Source: Prorocentrum cordatum
Taxonomy: Eukaryota; Sar; Dinophyceae; Prorocentrales; Prorocentraceae
DNA length: 64,000 bases
NCBI GenBank assembly: GCA_963575745.1
Contig: CAUYUJ010014589.1
Coordinates: 165,001-229,000 of the forward strand
Direction: 5' to 3'
Positions 34,721 through 48,100 of the stretch are shown piece by piece. The translations under genes and the position numbers were made by a program. A model generated the notes under the pieces. It was given only the letters and a program-made list of their open reading frames with translations, made no database searches and was not told the DNA's origin. Positions within the stretch are counted from its first letter, which is position 1. Each line of letters begins with the position of its first letter.

Positions 34721-36995
34721 CGGGGCGATCAGGCCGAATGATTGGCAGGGCCTTGGGGGCCAGTTCGAACCGCCAGAACACTGGGCACGGCGCTGCAAGG
34801 ACTCTCGGAGCATCGAGAAAAGTCCCAGCGGTCTGCGCACTACTCAAGCGTCATCTCCCTTATCTCCCCCCCTGCCCCCCCTGTGCTCATTCTTGTGCAT
34901 CCCGCAGTCTTTCCTCCAGCAGACGCGCTTCTCGTCTACGGCAGATGACCGCCCTGCGCCCAAGGTGCTGGCCGATGGCGATCAGGCGTGCCGAGGCCGA
35001 GGGCGAGATCCGCTCGGTCGTGGGACTGGGCGGCCCCCCTGTCTCTGCCGGCGCCAACGTCGACGGGGCCAGGGTCATGGTCTCAAGACCCATCAAGGAC
35101 ATGCGGCTCTTCGACACCAAGGACTACAAGAAGCGACTGCTTGCGGACTCGAAGTTGCTGCTGGAGATTCAGGCCAGAATTTGGGCGAGATGAGCTCGTG
35201 CGCCCTGGGGGGCCTCGAGCTCGGGGAACCGGCGCGCCCTGTGGGACTTCCGTCCAAGGCCCCAGATGCGAGTCTCCGATCGCTCCAAGCTCAGTGCGGA
35301 CAACGGCGCCGCGGGATGACGAACCAGGAGTTGGCGCTACTTCGAAGTCAGTTGGCGGCTCCCGTGCGCCACTCGGCCCCTCGGAGCCCTGCGCGCGCTG
35401 CGAGCCCGGCGGGTCGCCTTGCGACATCTTTGGGCCCTACGGCGAGTCGAGCAGTCCATCGAGCGATTTACCTCTGGCTTGGGTGGCAGCGATGATTCAG
35501 GAGGCAGCGCAGACCATGTCAGCGAGCATGTCCGCGAACGTGACGAGGGCCATCCAGGCAACTCTGAAGGCTCAGTCGCAGGACATGGCCGACTCGATGT
35601 CCCCCCTGGGCTCCGAGATGCGGTCGGTGAACGAGCGCCGCGCTTTGAGCGCCTTCTGCAATAGTCAGCCGCCAGCAGACGCGCCGATGATTCCTGCGGC
35701 AGATGCGACAGCGAGTCCAGCCCCAGCCTCCTCCTCGCACCAGGGCAAGGCGGTTCCGACGCAGGGGGAGTTCGACCCGGTCGATCCGGCGCCGAGTCCA
35801 CGCTCCATCTGAGGCGGGCGCCCCCCGCAGTATCCGTGGAGCTCAGACGCGTGAGCCAGCGTTGAGGTCCTGCTGGATACAGCTGCCCCAGGCCGCCAGT
35901 CGCTATCGCGGAGCGTGGAGCAGCGCATTTCGGTCGAGCAGGGCCGACCTCTGCCGCCCCCCCAGTCCTGGGGGCGCTTGAGAAAGGTGAGTGCGGAGGG
36001 GCTGTGTGCGCCGCCGTCGTCTTCGTCGCCGGCTAGTGCAACGCCATCAATGACACCTGACACTTCGTCAGCACTCGCGACGCCATCGACTGCGACATCA
36101 TCGCCGATGACATCGTCAGCGCCGCCATCTGCTCCGCAGGTGTCGATGACATCATCAGCGCCATCACCTACATCACTGTTGACCATGGCAGGACATGTTT
36201 CGATGACACAGTCCCCCCAGGGATCTCCTGGGGTTGAATGTTGCACTTTCGGGTGGGTTATTTTCTTGAGGCCGAGATCGACGCAGATGGCGCCCTGGCC
36301 TGCGCAGAGGGCTTGAACGACGCGCCTGTGCACGACTGGCTCTTCGTGCGACTCCGAGGATCTCAACGGGCGCGGGCGCGAGGCCCCGGGCACTGGGGCC
36401 CGCCAGGACTTCATCGAGATCTCCTCTCCCCCTCGCGTCGGCCCCCGCGCGTCTCTTCTAGACAGAGCCTTGCTGGAGGCCGTTTTGATCTCAGGACAGT
36501 CTGGGGCTTCAGGCTATCCAAACACCTCAGTTTGCGAGAAATTTGATTGACCTTCGGAAGCCGCCGTTCGCGTTCCCTTGCGCGGAGTTCAGCATTCTTC
36601 CCGCCCCGCCCGAGGGCCGTCAGGAACCCCGCCGGCTAGCCATCAAGCGTGCCAAAGCCATGGCCGCGGGGATTTGCTTTGGAGGTTGCTTCTGAACAGG
36701 TCTCGCGGGGTGGGAGGTTTGCGATCGAACGGCCTCGCAGCGCGCGCTCGCTGCGCTTGCGCAGTGCCGAGCGGTTGCGCAGCCGGGCTGGCGTCCGGGA
36801 GGCGCCCCTTGACCTGTGCGCGTTTGGTCTCCGCTTCAACGGCGCGTCTCTCTCACGGAATCCCACGGGCGCTCTGTCCAATGATCCGGCGCTGTTCCAG
36901 GCTCTGTCCCTGGGGAAATGCAGGGGCGACCCCGGCCGCGACTTGTCGGTCGGGGGTTAGGCCGCGTCGAGGGCCGCCGTCTACTTGGACGAGAC
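34721..36995 (+). pseudogene. Ty1/copia region between protease and integrase
   Basis: Coding-like frames change repeatedly. ARVMVSRPIKDMRLFDTKDY ends at 35193. A helical passage, AAQTMSASMSANVTRAIQAT, lies in a frame ending at 35812. At 36035-36180 there is an imperfect repeat of GATGACATCGTCAGCGCC words. FLEAEIDADGALACAEGLN lies near 36260 and RRLAIKRAKAMAAGICFGGC near 36635. I recognise no named domain. In related elements this interval holds linker and integrase N-terminal sequence. Confidence 0.45.
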
Positions 36996-37009
36996 CTGTC
37001 GCGCCGTTG

Positions 37010-38174
37010 CCAGCGCAGTCCTGAAATCAGCGCGTGTCGAGAGCGAGCGTAGCTTTGTCGAGACCTCCCTCTCGCGTGCGCCTATGCTGCGCTCTTTCGC
37101 GACGAGGGCCTGCGAGCGTCCTCGGTCGTCGGGCCGGCGGGGGATGGCGAGGGGCGCGCGGAAGTTGAGGGAGCTGAAGGGCCACCAGATACCGCGGATA
37201 CCGCTCTCGCGCAGGTGCAGATGAATATGGCGCAGGCGGCGCGCATAAACCAAGGACTTCCGACCAGTCGCGATCCACTTCGCATCCTGCGCGAGGCGCA
37301 TGCACGTCGGGTGCCAGGCTTGTTCCAGTTTAGCGCGCTCTATCTGAGCGCGGGACTTCTGCGCCGCGCGCTCGTGCTTCCAACGTAGTCCTCAGCGTCA
37401 ATATGTTGTATGTCGCGTGCCGTCAGCAGGTCTCTACGTTCTGCAATGCCTTGCGTCTAGGTGTCTCTCTCTCCAGTGGGCTGGTCTTGCCGTTGCTGGT
37501 TGTTTTTTTTCGCAATCCGGACTCTTCTTGCAAGTGTTTGCCAATGCCAATGTCTGGCTCTGCCGCTGCGGCCCGCCAGAAGTGATCGCGTCGGGCGGAG
37601 GCGCAGAGTTCGCGGCAGAGTTCGATCGTTTCGCCGAGCAGTCGGGGCCCCATCATGTGACTGACGCTGCGAGCCCGCCACAGAACGGGGGGGCCGAACG
37701 GGCCGGCCAGCGGTTGAAAGGGCGTCTCCAGCGAAGAGTTCAGGAAGCGTTGTCGAGCAGTCCTGGGGGCCTGGAGCAGGCCGCCTGCGAGCTCACGGCG
37801 CGGCGAAACAGATTTCTAAACGCGCGGATTCTCTCCGCCGCAGCTGGTTTTCGGACGGAGGCAGCGATTGCCTCATGAGCTGCTGTCAGGAGGCCTTCTA
37901 GATCACATCGGTGTGCATGATCTTTGCGAGGCGGGTGTAGACGCGGGCAGTGCTGCACAGCCATCAGTACGCCAGTCGCATCAGGGCCAGAGAGCTGGCG
38001 ATGGAAGGGAATAGTGCTCGGAGCAATCTCAGCCTCGCCCTACGTTGGGCATGGCATCGCGATTGTACCTATCAGCCTGGAGACTGGGTATACGCGCGTC
38101 GCAGGGCTCCTTATGGCAAGAGACCCTTTGGGCTCCAGCGTGGCAGATCGGTTGGCCCAGTTTCCGTCATCTAA
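37010..38174 (+). pseudogene. Ty1/copia integrase, degenerate
   Basis: Integrase inserts the cDNA. QAARINQGLPTSRDPLRILR (about 37220-37280) may be the remnant zinc-binding N-terminus. The catalytic core is clear at 37417-37878: PPEVIASGGGAEFAAEFDRF, SPPQNGGAERAGQRLKGRL. The third acidic residue (E of AER) is present, but the second reads G (GGC at 37594-37596) where D-x-G-x-E-F is expected. The first Asp is not evident. The C-terminal part lies in another frame (37950-38174): RARELAMEGNSARSNLSLAL and TYQPGDWVYARR, the G-D-x-V-Y motif. Confidence 0.75.
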
Positions 38175-38249
38175 CACTTGGGCACCATTATTTCGGTTGG
38201 GATGAGCAGCAGGCTCTGGAGGTGCAGCGGCGAGCAGATACGTCCAGCT

Positions 38250-40330
38250 ATACAGTCTGAGTCTCTGGGGGCAGAGCTCATGCAGTCTGCGTCTTGCCGA
38301 TCGATCCTCTCCAAGGGCTTCGAGAAGGGGATCTCGGGCAGCGCTGTAGACGTATCTCAAGAAGGCCGCCCTCCTCCAGAAGCCCAAGCAGATATTCAGG
38401 AAGGTATTCAGTCGGGCCCCGAAGTTGCCGCAGATCCTCCTGGGGCCCCCAATCGCGCGCCTGAGCCTCGTAGATTGCCCCCCCCCCCCCCCCCCCCGCC
38501 GCGCCCCCACCCCACGCCGCCCCCATACCTCGGGGCGCATTTTCTGGGCCCATGGAGCCCCGAGCGGAGGCCCGTCCCAGGGTGGAATCCAACGCTTCGG
38601 AACCATCTAGGAGCGTAATGCCCAGGACCTCACCGCCACTAACCTTCTCCGTAGCCCTATCCAGCTCGGCTGGCACCGCTGGGTCTCCCGCGACAAGATC
38701 TCCGACAGTTGTCCATCGGCCTCTGGGCGGCCAGCGCCATGTGCGGGCACCCGGCCCCGTGTTGCGGCTGGTTTCTCCTCCTAAGGGAGAGGTTGCTTCG
38801 TTCCGCGGCGGGCAGGCTGCCCCGGCCCCTGATATACATATGGCGGCGCGCCGGGCCTAGGGGGTTTGGGCCAATACCTCGACCGCAAACGCGGGCCCGG
38901 GAGCCGCCGGGCCCGGGCGCGTCGGAGGCCCAAAAACGCCCAGGAGGGCCTTCAGACAGCAATCCAGGCGGCCCCGAACGGTCTCGAGACGCCCCCGAGA
39001 CGCCGCCGAGGGGTCTCTGGCGACGCGCGATGCATTTTAAATTGCCCCGGGGGCCCCCAAGACGCCCCAAGGGGCCTTCAAGATGCCGCCTGAGAGCGCC
39101 CCGAGAAGGCATAATCATTGATTTTCATGTTTTTTTTCCTCGCGTTCTCGCTGTTTAGTGTTCCCGGCGCCAAGAGATTCCCAAAACCGTTCCAAGACGT
39201 CCCGAGAGGCCCCCGAGAGGGCCCCCGGGCGGCCCAAGAAAGCTTCGAGACGGCCCCAGAGCCGCCCAAAACGGCGCGAGTGGGTCCCAAGAAGGCCCCA
39301 AGAGGGGCCCATATGAGGGAGCGCGAATTGAAACATCAAACTATCCGCCCCGAGATATCCCAAGAGGCCTCAAGAGGCCCCCAGGGGGCCCCCAAGAGGC
39401 CCCAGGCGGCCCCCGGGAGGCCCCGAGAGGCCCCCGAGAAGCCCAAAAGAGGCTCCAAGAGAGCCCCAAGACGGCACGAGGCTGCAAAACTCTTTCTAAG
39501 AGGCCCCGAAAACATGCCAAGAAGGTCCCATGACGGCTTCGAAGCAGTCCAGGATGCTCCGAGGGGGCCCCAAGAGAGCCCGAGAGCGCCCAGAAGGCCC
39601 CCAGGCGGCCCCAAGCAGCATCCAGAAGGCCGGGAAGAGGCCCTCAAGAGCCGGGCGGCCCAGGCGGGGGCCGAGCGGGCATTTCCAGCCCTGGGCCCCC
39701 GGAAGCCCAACAGGAAGTCCCACGTGACTCGCAAGACCCCCCCCGCCGACGCGCCCCCGAGACGCCCGAAAGTCTTCCCAGACTGCTCCGGATGCAGGAA
39801 CAAGTGCGTTTGGACAAGAGTTTCGAGACGAAGCCAGCCTTGGCCACGAAGAGCGCCTCGGACGACAGACGACGACGCAGACGACGGCGACGGGGGTGGC
39901 GACGACGACAGACGACGGACGAAGGACGACGGACGAAGGGCGCAATCGTGGCTAATTCGACAGGTTTGCCTGCCACCGCTGACCTTGTCTTCCCTCCGCT
40001 ACGCGCTATCCTTCAAGCTGCTAGCTAGAACTTGTGCGCGCGCGAAGCGCGCGCGCGACGGTTCCAGTTCAGTCTCGGGGGCGCCGCGACTAGCAGGCGG
40101 TCCAGGGGCGGCTGCCTCCAGCCGGGGATCCGAGCCCGCAGCTGAGCCGACGCCTCCTGGCGTCTTCGAGGTGTCATCTCGGCAGGCCTCGGACATCCCC
40201 CCGGCGCATTCGGGCGCTAGGGGCGTCGACTCCGAGGCGGGGCGCCTCGAGGTCGACCGGGGGTCGTGGGCGCCGGGGGCGCCGAGTCAACCCGGCGTCG
40301 GCCGCGCTGCCCGAGCCGGTCCCGAGGGTC
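38250..40330. repeat. Low-complexity insert within the LTR element, with family D repeat on the minus strand
   Basis: A run of about 20 C lies at 38477-38497. GGCCC/CCCGAGA-rich sequence follows, and at 39000-39660 the CCCCAAGAGGCC type of unit, the complement of family D, with an AT-rich interruption at 39110-39170 as in other copies. At 39850-39945 there are GACGAC/CGACGG words, and at 40030-40060 a GCGCGCGCGAAGCGCGCGC palindrome. This interval interrupts what should be linker sequence between integrase and reverse transcriptase. It could be a nested insertion or sequence acquired by the element. Confidence 0.65.
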
Positions 40331-40489
40331 TCCGATCCAGCTCGAGTGAAGCTCCATCATGGGCGCAGTTTCGCGGCGCGGCCTTTCCTGCACCTGTCGA
40401 ACTCCCGCCTCGCCCATCCGACCGAGCTCGACGACGCGTCGAGGAGCGGGGCAGTCGACTCGCAGATGGTTTCTGACAGGGAGTTGCTA

Positions 40490-41510
40490 AGTGACCACTG
40501 CGTGCCGTTCGAGACCTGGTTTCAAGATCTGGGCCGGCGTGGCGCCGCTTTTGGGCCCCGAGGAACGCGACCAGTTAAGGGCATCCGACGAGGCCGCGGG
40601 GGCAGAGTTAAATCGACCCGGCGTCCTCCGCGCGGCGTCGCTGACCGAGTCTCAGCGCGCGGGCAAGACCATTCCCGACAGGGTCTTGTCATCGAGGACG
40701 GTGCGTTATTGGAAGGGCCAAGGGGGCGCCTTCAGCGCCGAGATGGCCGAGCGTCGCTGGCGCGCGCGGGTTCCGAGACCCCGGCGCCGAGAAGTGGATC
40801 ATCACCGACTCCGCAGTCGGAATCAACGCTGATATTTGCCATGGTTATGTCGTCTTGCGACATGGGGCAGGCCGTCGTGGATTGCAAGAAAGCGTTCAGC
40901 CAGCCCCGTCCGCTGAAGCGTTCGGGCGCCCTGGTCTACGCGGCCCCCTGCGACGATCTTGCAGGAGCTCATGTTCCAGAGGGCTGTCTGATCGAGCCCG
41001 AGGTGGTGTCGCGCGGGCTGGGCGACGCGCCGCGGGAATGGCGCGTCGCTCTCACGCCCTCCCTTCCCGACCTGGGCATCCGCGAGCTGTTGCTGGGGCC
41101 CTGCTATCGGGCGACGCGCGAGAGGGGGCGGCCGGTGGCCCAGGTGCTGATTGAGGTTGGCGACCCGCGGCTCGGCTTCCTCGGCGGTCGCGCGAAGCGG
41201 TTGCACGAGAGCCCCCGGGGGCCGATCCACCTTAAGCAAGCGGCGCGGGGGCGAGGCTGAGCTCGCAGGCAGGCGCGCGCGCGAGAAGCGACACCGCATC
41301 CGTGTCGGCCAGGAGAGGTACATCCTTGAGGAGCTCAAGACGGTGCCTCTCGATCGCGGCCGTAGATCCCAGAGACAGAGTCCTTTGTCCCCCGCCGAGT
41401 TCACGCTTCTCCGCTCTGGAGCACGCCGGCTGAACAGTGTTGCCAGGGAGTCTCGGGCAGAGATATCAGGAACAGCTTCCTTCTTGGCAAGCAGTCTGGT
41501 CTGAACCATG
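40490..41510 (+). pseudogene. Ty1/copia reverse transcriptase, degenerate
   Basis: The N-terminal part in one frame reads PDRVLSSRTVRYWKGQGGAF. The palm in another frame has the motif A region AVVDCKKAFSQPRPLKRSGA (Asp at 40880-40882), then EPEVVSRGLGDAPREWRVAL and VAQVLIEVGDPRLGF, in which the catalytic pair reads G-D instead of D-D (GGC at 41159-41161). A third frame follows to 41504: RVGQERYILEELKTVPLDRG, SPLSPAEFTLLRSGARRLNS, RESRAEISGTASFLAS. Order and motifs are typical of copia reverse transcriptase. Frameshifts near 40830 and 41230 disable it. Confidence 0.85.
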
Positions 41511-42203
41511 TTACGATCGAGGGCGTTCATCTGCGCAACAAGGCAGCGCAGCTCAAGCGAGACACTGCAGCGCAGTATTTCACGATTTGGAAGCATTTTC
41601 TGAGCCAGGTGGTGGCCATGACGGCATGGCGGCCAGCATTGCTGCTGGCGTAAGTACCGAGGGCCCGGCGCAGAACGCTCGGCTCGATGCGATAGCAAAT
41701 TCCCAGCTTGCCACTGGCCAGCCCGCTCGTGCATGAGCGCTCTCCTGGAGTTCCTCCAGGATGAAGCGTGCTGCCAACTCTTCTCTTGCAGTCGAAGCCC
41801 ACTCTCTGTGTCAGGCCGTTGCGGAGGCGGAGTGGATGCAGCCGATGCTTCGCAGGGCCCGTTTGGCGAGGAACCCTCCACCGACTGGCGTCGGGATGTG
41901 GGACCTTTTGTTTCTGTGTTGAGGAGCTCTCGTGAGCTCCAGAATCCTTTTTGTCCAGGGGTGCGCGCTTCGGACGCAAAACCGATGTTCGATGCCCTCT
42001 CCAAACAATGAGCCGGCCGCAAAGAGGATCGACGGACGTCAGTCGATCTGGCTATCATCAGATATTTTTTTTCTGCTAACAGCTCGCGTGCCACATGGTT
42101 GCCCCGTCTTGTAAATCCAGCGGACACCCTGACCAAGGCTGACGTAGCCAAGGGTCCCCGAGGCTCTCCTCGCACATGCTCAGGGCGGGGATTTAGGCCT
42201 TGA
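41511..42203 (+). pseudogene. Ty1/copia RNase H, degenerate
   Basis: RNase H removes the RNA strand during reverse transcription. Fragments in alternating frames are FTIWKHFLSQVVAMTAWRPA, VEAHSLCQAVAEAEWMQPML and DAKPMFDALSKQ, then, after an in-frame TGA at 42009-42011, KEDRRTSVDLAIIRYFFSAN and ATWLPRLVNPADTLTKADVA. The last is the usual copia C-terminal signature (x-x-x-ADxLTK). The frame closes with TGA at 42201-42203, 140 bp before the 3' LTR. Confidence 0.75.
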
Positions 42204-42334
42204 CCGGCGCCGAGGAGGAACGAGATGTCATGGCCGCCGCCGGTGACAAGCAGCACCGAAGCATGGAAGCCAGCCGACGTTACCAGACGGCCAGGGATGT
42301 CCGATTACAGTCTATGGGACAGCCAGATCTAATT

Positions 42335-42342
42335 CAGGGGAG
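42335..42342 (+). promoter_or_regulatory. Polypurine tract
   Basis: CAGGGGAG lies one base before the 3' LTR, the position of the plus-strand primer in LTR elements. Confidence 0.6.
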
Positions 42343-42343
42343 T

Positions 42344-42530
42344 TGCTGACACAATTCCTGCACCTGTCTGTCTGTCTGTCTATGTTGCTTGCCTTTGCAA
42401 TATTGCCTTGCGCACCTGCGCTCGTGTCTTGTTTGGCCATTGTTGAGATGGCTCAAGGCTTTCTGACTAACAGTGACAAGCAGATCGTGCAAGGCGTCGC
42501 GATTGTCCGCCCGACCCCCGCGTGCCAACA
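42344..42530 (+). repeat. 3' LTR
   Basis: It is 187 bp, the same length as the 5' LTR, starting TGCTGACAC and ending GTGCCAACA. Most differences from the 5' LTR lie in the first two thirds, including a TCTG/CTCT tract. It is followed at once by the CTACA target duplication. Confidence 0.95.
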
Positions 42531-45645
<3,115 letters not shown>

Positions 45646-45649
45646 GCTT

Positions 45650-46010
45650 GGGGGAGCATATGGCAGGGTTTCCAGGGGGGCCCCTGCCAGACATCGTCGA
45701 CGCCCACGGCTTCGTGGATGTAATGCCCGCTGTTGTAGCCGCCCCATAAGCACATAAGGCGCTCCTGCGGCGCTACAAACGGGAGGTCATCCGCACGGCG
45801 CTTCGCTCCCACGATCACGCGGAATACGATGCTGTGGCGTGGCGCCCTCTGCCAGGCTTTGGTGCCCCATTTGCGTCATTCCAGCTGGACGCAGCGTTCG
45901 ACACGGCGTGGGCTGCGACCTTTAGAAGATGTGGGTACACTACATTCCCATGTGTGGGGTGGCCTTTGCCCGTCTTGGGATTGGAGGATGCGCCTGGACG
46001 CCTGGATCGC
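45650..46010 (+). pseudogene. Short host-like coding fragment, unknown product
   Basis: One plus-strand frame reads protein-like for about 120 codons: GGPLPDIVDAHGFVDVMPAV, a TAA at 45747-45749, then HKALLRRYKREVIRTALRSH, AEYDAVAWRPLPGFGAPFAS, AAFDTAWAATFRRCGYTTFP. It ends at a TGTAGGGTATGT sequence near 46010 that could be a 5' splice site. This is unlike the surrounding repeats. It may be an exon or a captured gene fragment. An alternative frame at 45829-46287 is open but less protein-like. I do not recognise the family. Confidence 0.3.
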
Positions 46011-46429
46011 TGTAGGGTATGTACTTGTCAGGCAGTGTGTGTGTGAGTGTGTTTCACTCATGGCTTTGGGGCGTGCATGGGCACAGTGGGCCTTCGCGTG
46101 GAGCTGTTGCGCAGCGCCCCCATGCCTCGCGGGCATGGGCGGGGTCCTGCAGGCCCTCTTCGGGCCCACGCGCGGCCCAGAACAAGTGCGATTTGTGGCG
46201 CGCGCCTTGCTTGATTGCGGGAGGCATGCTGTGACTCCGGCAGCGGGGGGCGCTGGCGTTGAGGTTGCCGCAGGGGCGTGGGTTTGACATACATGGTTGC
46301 TGTGGCTGCTGCTGACGCCCGTGCAGGGCTGGAGGGTGAAAGACCCTGGCCGCGCTCCAAGCGGGCGCGGCCCTTCCGCGGCCCGCGCGCGCGGGCGCGG
46401 GAGCGCCAATGCGTATGAAACCGAAACAC

Positions 46430-46705
46430 CGAGAAACCGAGGAAGAGGAGGAGGAGGAAAAGGAAAGGCGGAGGAGGAGGAGGTGCAGGAGGAGTAGGAG
46501 TAGGAGGAGGAGGAGGGCGGAGGAGGAGGAGGAGGAGGGGGAGCTGGCGGAGGAGGTAGAGGAGTAGGAGGACAACGGGGGGGGAAAGAAAGGAGTAGGA
46601 GGAGGACGAGGAGGAGGAGGAGGAGGCGGAGGCGGAGGGGGAGGAGGATGAGGAGGATGAGGAGGAGGTGGAGGAGGGGGGGTGGAGGGGGATGATGATG
46701 ATGAG
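46430..46705 (+). repeat. (GGA/GGC)n purine tract
   Basis: AGGAGG triplets with GGC and GTA variants, ending in GATGATGATGAGGAGG. No gene between 46290 and here. Confidence 0.9.
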
Positions 46706-46966
46706 GAGGAGGAATCATATACATAACAACGACAAGCGCACACGAATAATACGAATTCAAGCACGAGTAGTCATACTACGCTCGGTAATGATCTTTATAG
46801 GAACCGTATCAACCATCATGCTACGACTAACAAGGCAACTGATACGGCTAATAAGACGATGGCTACTATTGATAATACGACTAAACCTAGCAGTACCAAT
46901 CAATGTACGAACAGTAAGGCTACCAACCAACATGTTAGTCGTAGTCGTAGTCGTAATAATTGTAGC

Positions 46967-47008
<42 letters not shown>

Positions 47009-47027
47009 CGTCGTTGTAGCAGCAATC

Positions 47028-47124
<97 letters not shown>

Positions 47125-47125
47125 C

Positions 47126-47222
<97 letters not shown>

Positions 47223-47425
47223 ATAGTAGTAGTAGCAGTCGAAACATTAGTATCGAGATCAATGCCACTAATAATGATACTACTAGGACTGGTCATACGA
47301 ATGCGAATGCGGAAACGAGTAATCTTATCACGAACATGAAGAACACGCGTACTAGTACAAACACCATGAAAACTAATTCGATTAATAATCATCATACGGC
47401 TAATGCGAATACTATGAGGAGGAGG
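46706..47425 (+). repeat. (TAG)n array within AT-rich linkers
   Basis: AT-rich linker sequence with ACGAATAATACGAATTC and similar words (46706-46945) leads into about 290 bp of TAG triplets (46961-47250), then more AT-rich linker to about 47415. The TAG array is nearly pure, with ATT, CAG and CGT interruptions. Confidence 0.9.
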
Positions 47426-48100
47426 AGGAGGACGGATGAGGAAGAACAGGATGATGAGGAGGCGAAGGGGAGGGAGGAGGAGGAGGAGGAGGCGGAATAA
47501 TGATACTAATACGTAGCAGAAGACGGCGGTTCATATTCAATAATAACAATAATCACAGGGCGAGGCCAATTACTGACCGCAATCAGAAGACCACGAGTCA
47601 TATGAATAGGCGTAACAATACTCATGACGTTACCCATGTTATTGGCATTCGTAATAGCAGTCGCGCAAGAAGGCTAATACTGACCAAAGAATCAGAATCC
47701 GACTGTTGTCACGGATACTAACAAGAAGGGTACGAAAAACGAACGCCCATAAACAGTAATAACGATACCGGTACTCATGACAAACAGAAAAATGGTACGC
47801 ACACTACGAATATGATCACGAACATATATAGGCATAATGATACGCATCATAATAATAGGAAGGCCACTGCTACGACGACAATTAATACGACCACGCAGAG
47901 GAGGAGGAGACGTAGGAGGTTGGGGAGGAGGAGGGGGAGACGGAGGAGGCCGATGAGGAGGAGGACGAGGAGAAGGAGGAGGCCGATGAGGAGGAGGAGG
48001 AGGCGGAGGAGAAAGAGAATGAGGAGGAGGCGGAGGAGGAGGGGGAGAAGGATGAGGATGAGGAGGACGGAAGGAGGCGGAGGGGTGGGAATAGAGACAA
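47426..48100 (+). repeat. Purine tracts around an AT-rich linker
   Basis: AGG/GAG tracts at 47416-47495 and 47893-48080 enclose an AT-rich linker (47496-47890) rich in AATAATAC, CATACGA and ACGAATATG words. The linker lacks a recognisable gene. Confidence 0.7.

Larger units (their letters stand above)
32367..42530 (+). mobile_element. Ty1/copia LTR retrotransposon, complete but decayed (10,164 bp)
   Basis: The ends are exact: two 187-bp LTRs beginning TGTTGGCAC (5') or TGCTGACAC (3') and ending GTGCCAACA, with the pentanucleotide CTACA duplicated at 32362-32366 and 42531-42535. Internal order is primer-binding-like site, gag, protease, integrase, reverse transcriptase, RNase H, purine tract: the copia order, with integrase before reverse transcriptase. 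About 2 kb between integrase and reverse transcriptase (38.2-40.3 kb) is filled by low-complexity and family D repeat sequence. Many stops and frameshifts, and about 30 differences by eye between LTRs, indicate an old insertion. No methyltransferase-like domain was recognised, unlike the element at 55.5-64 kb. Confidence 0.95.
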
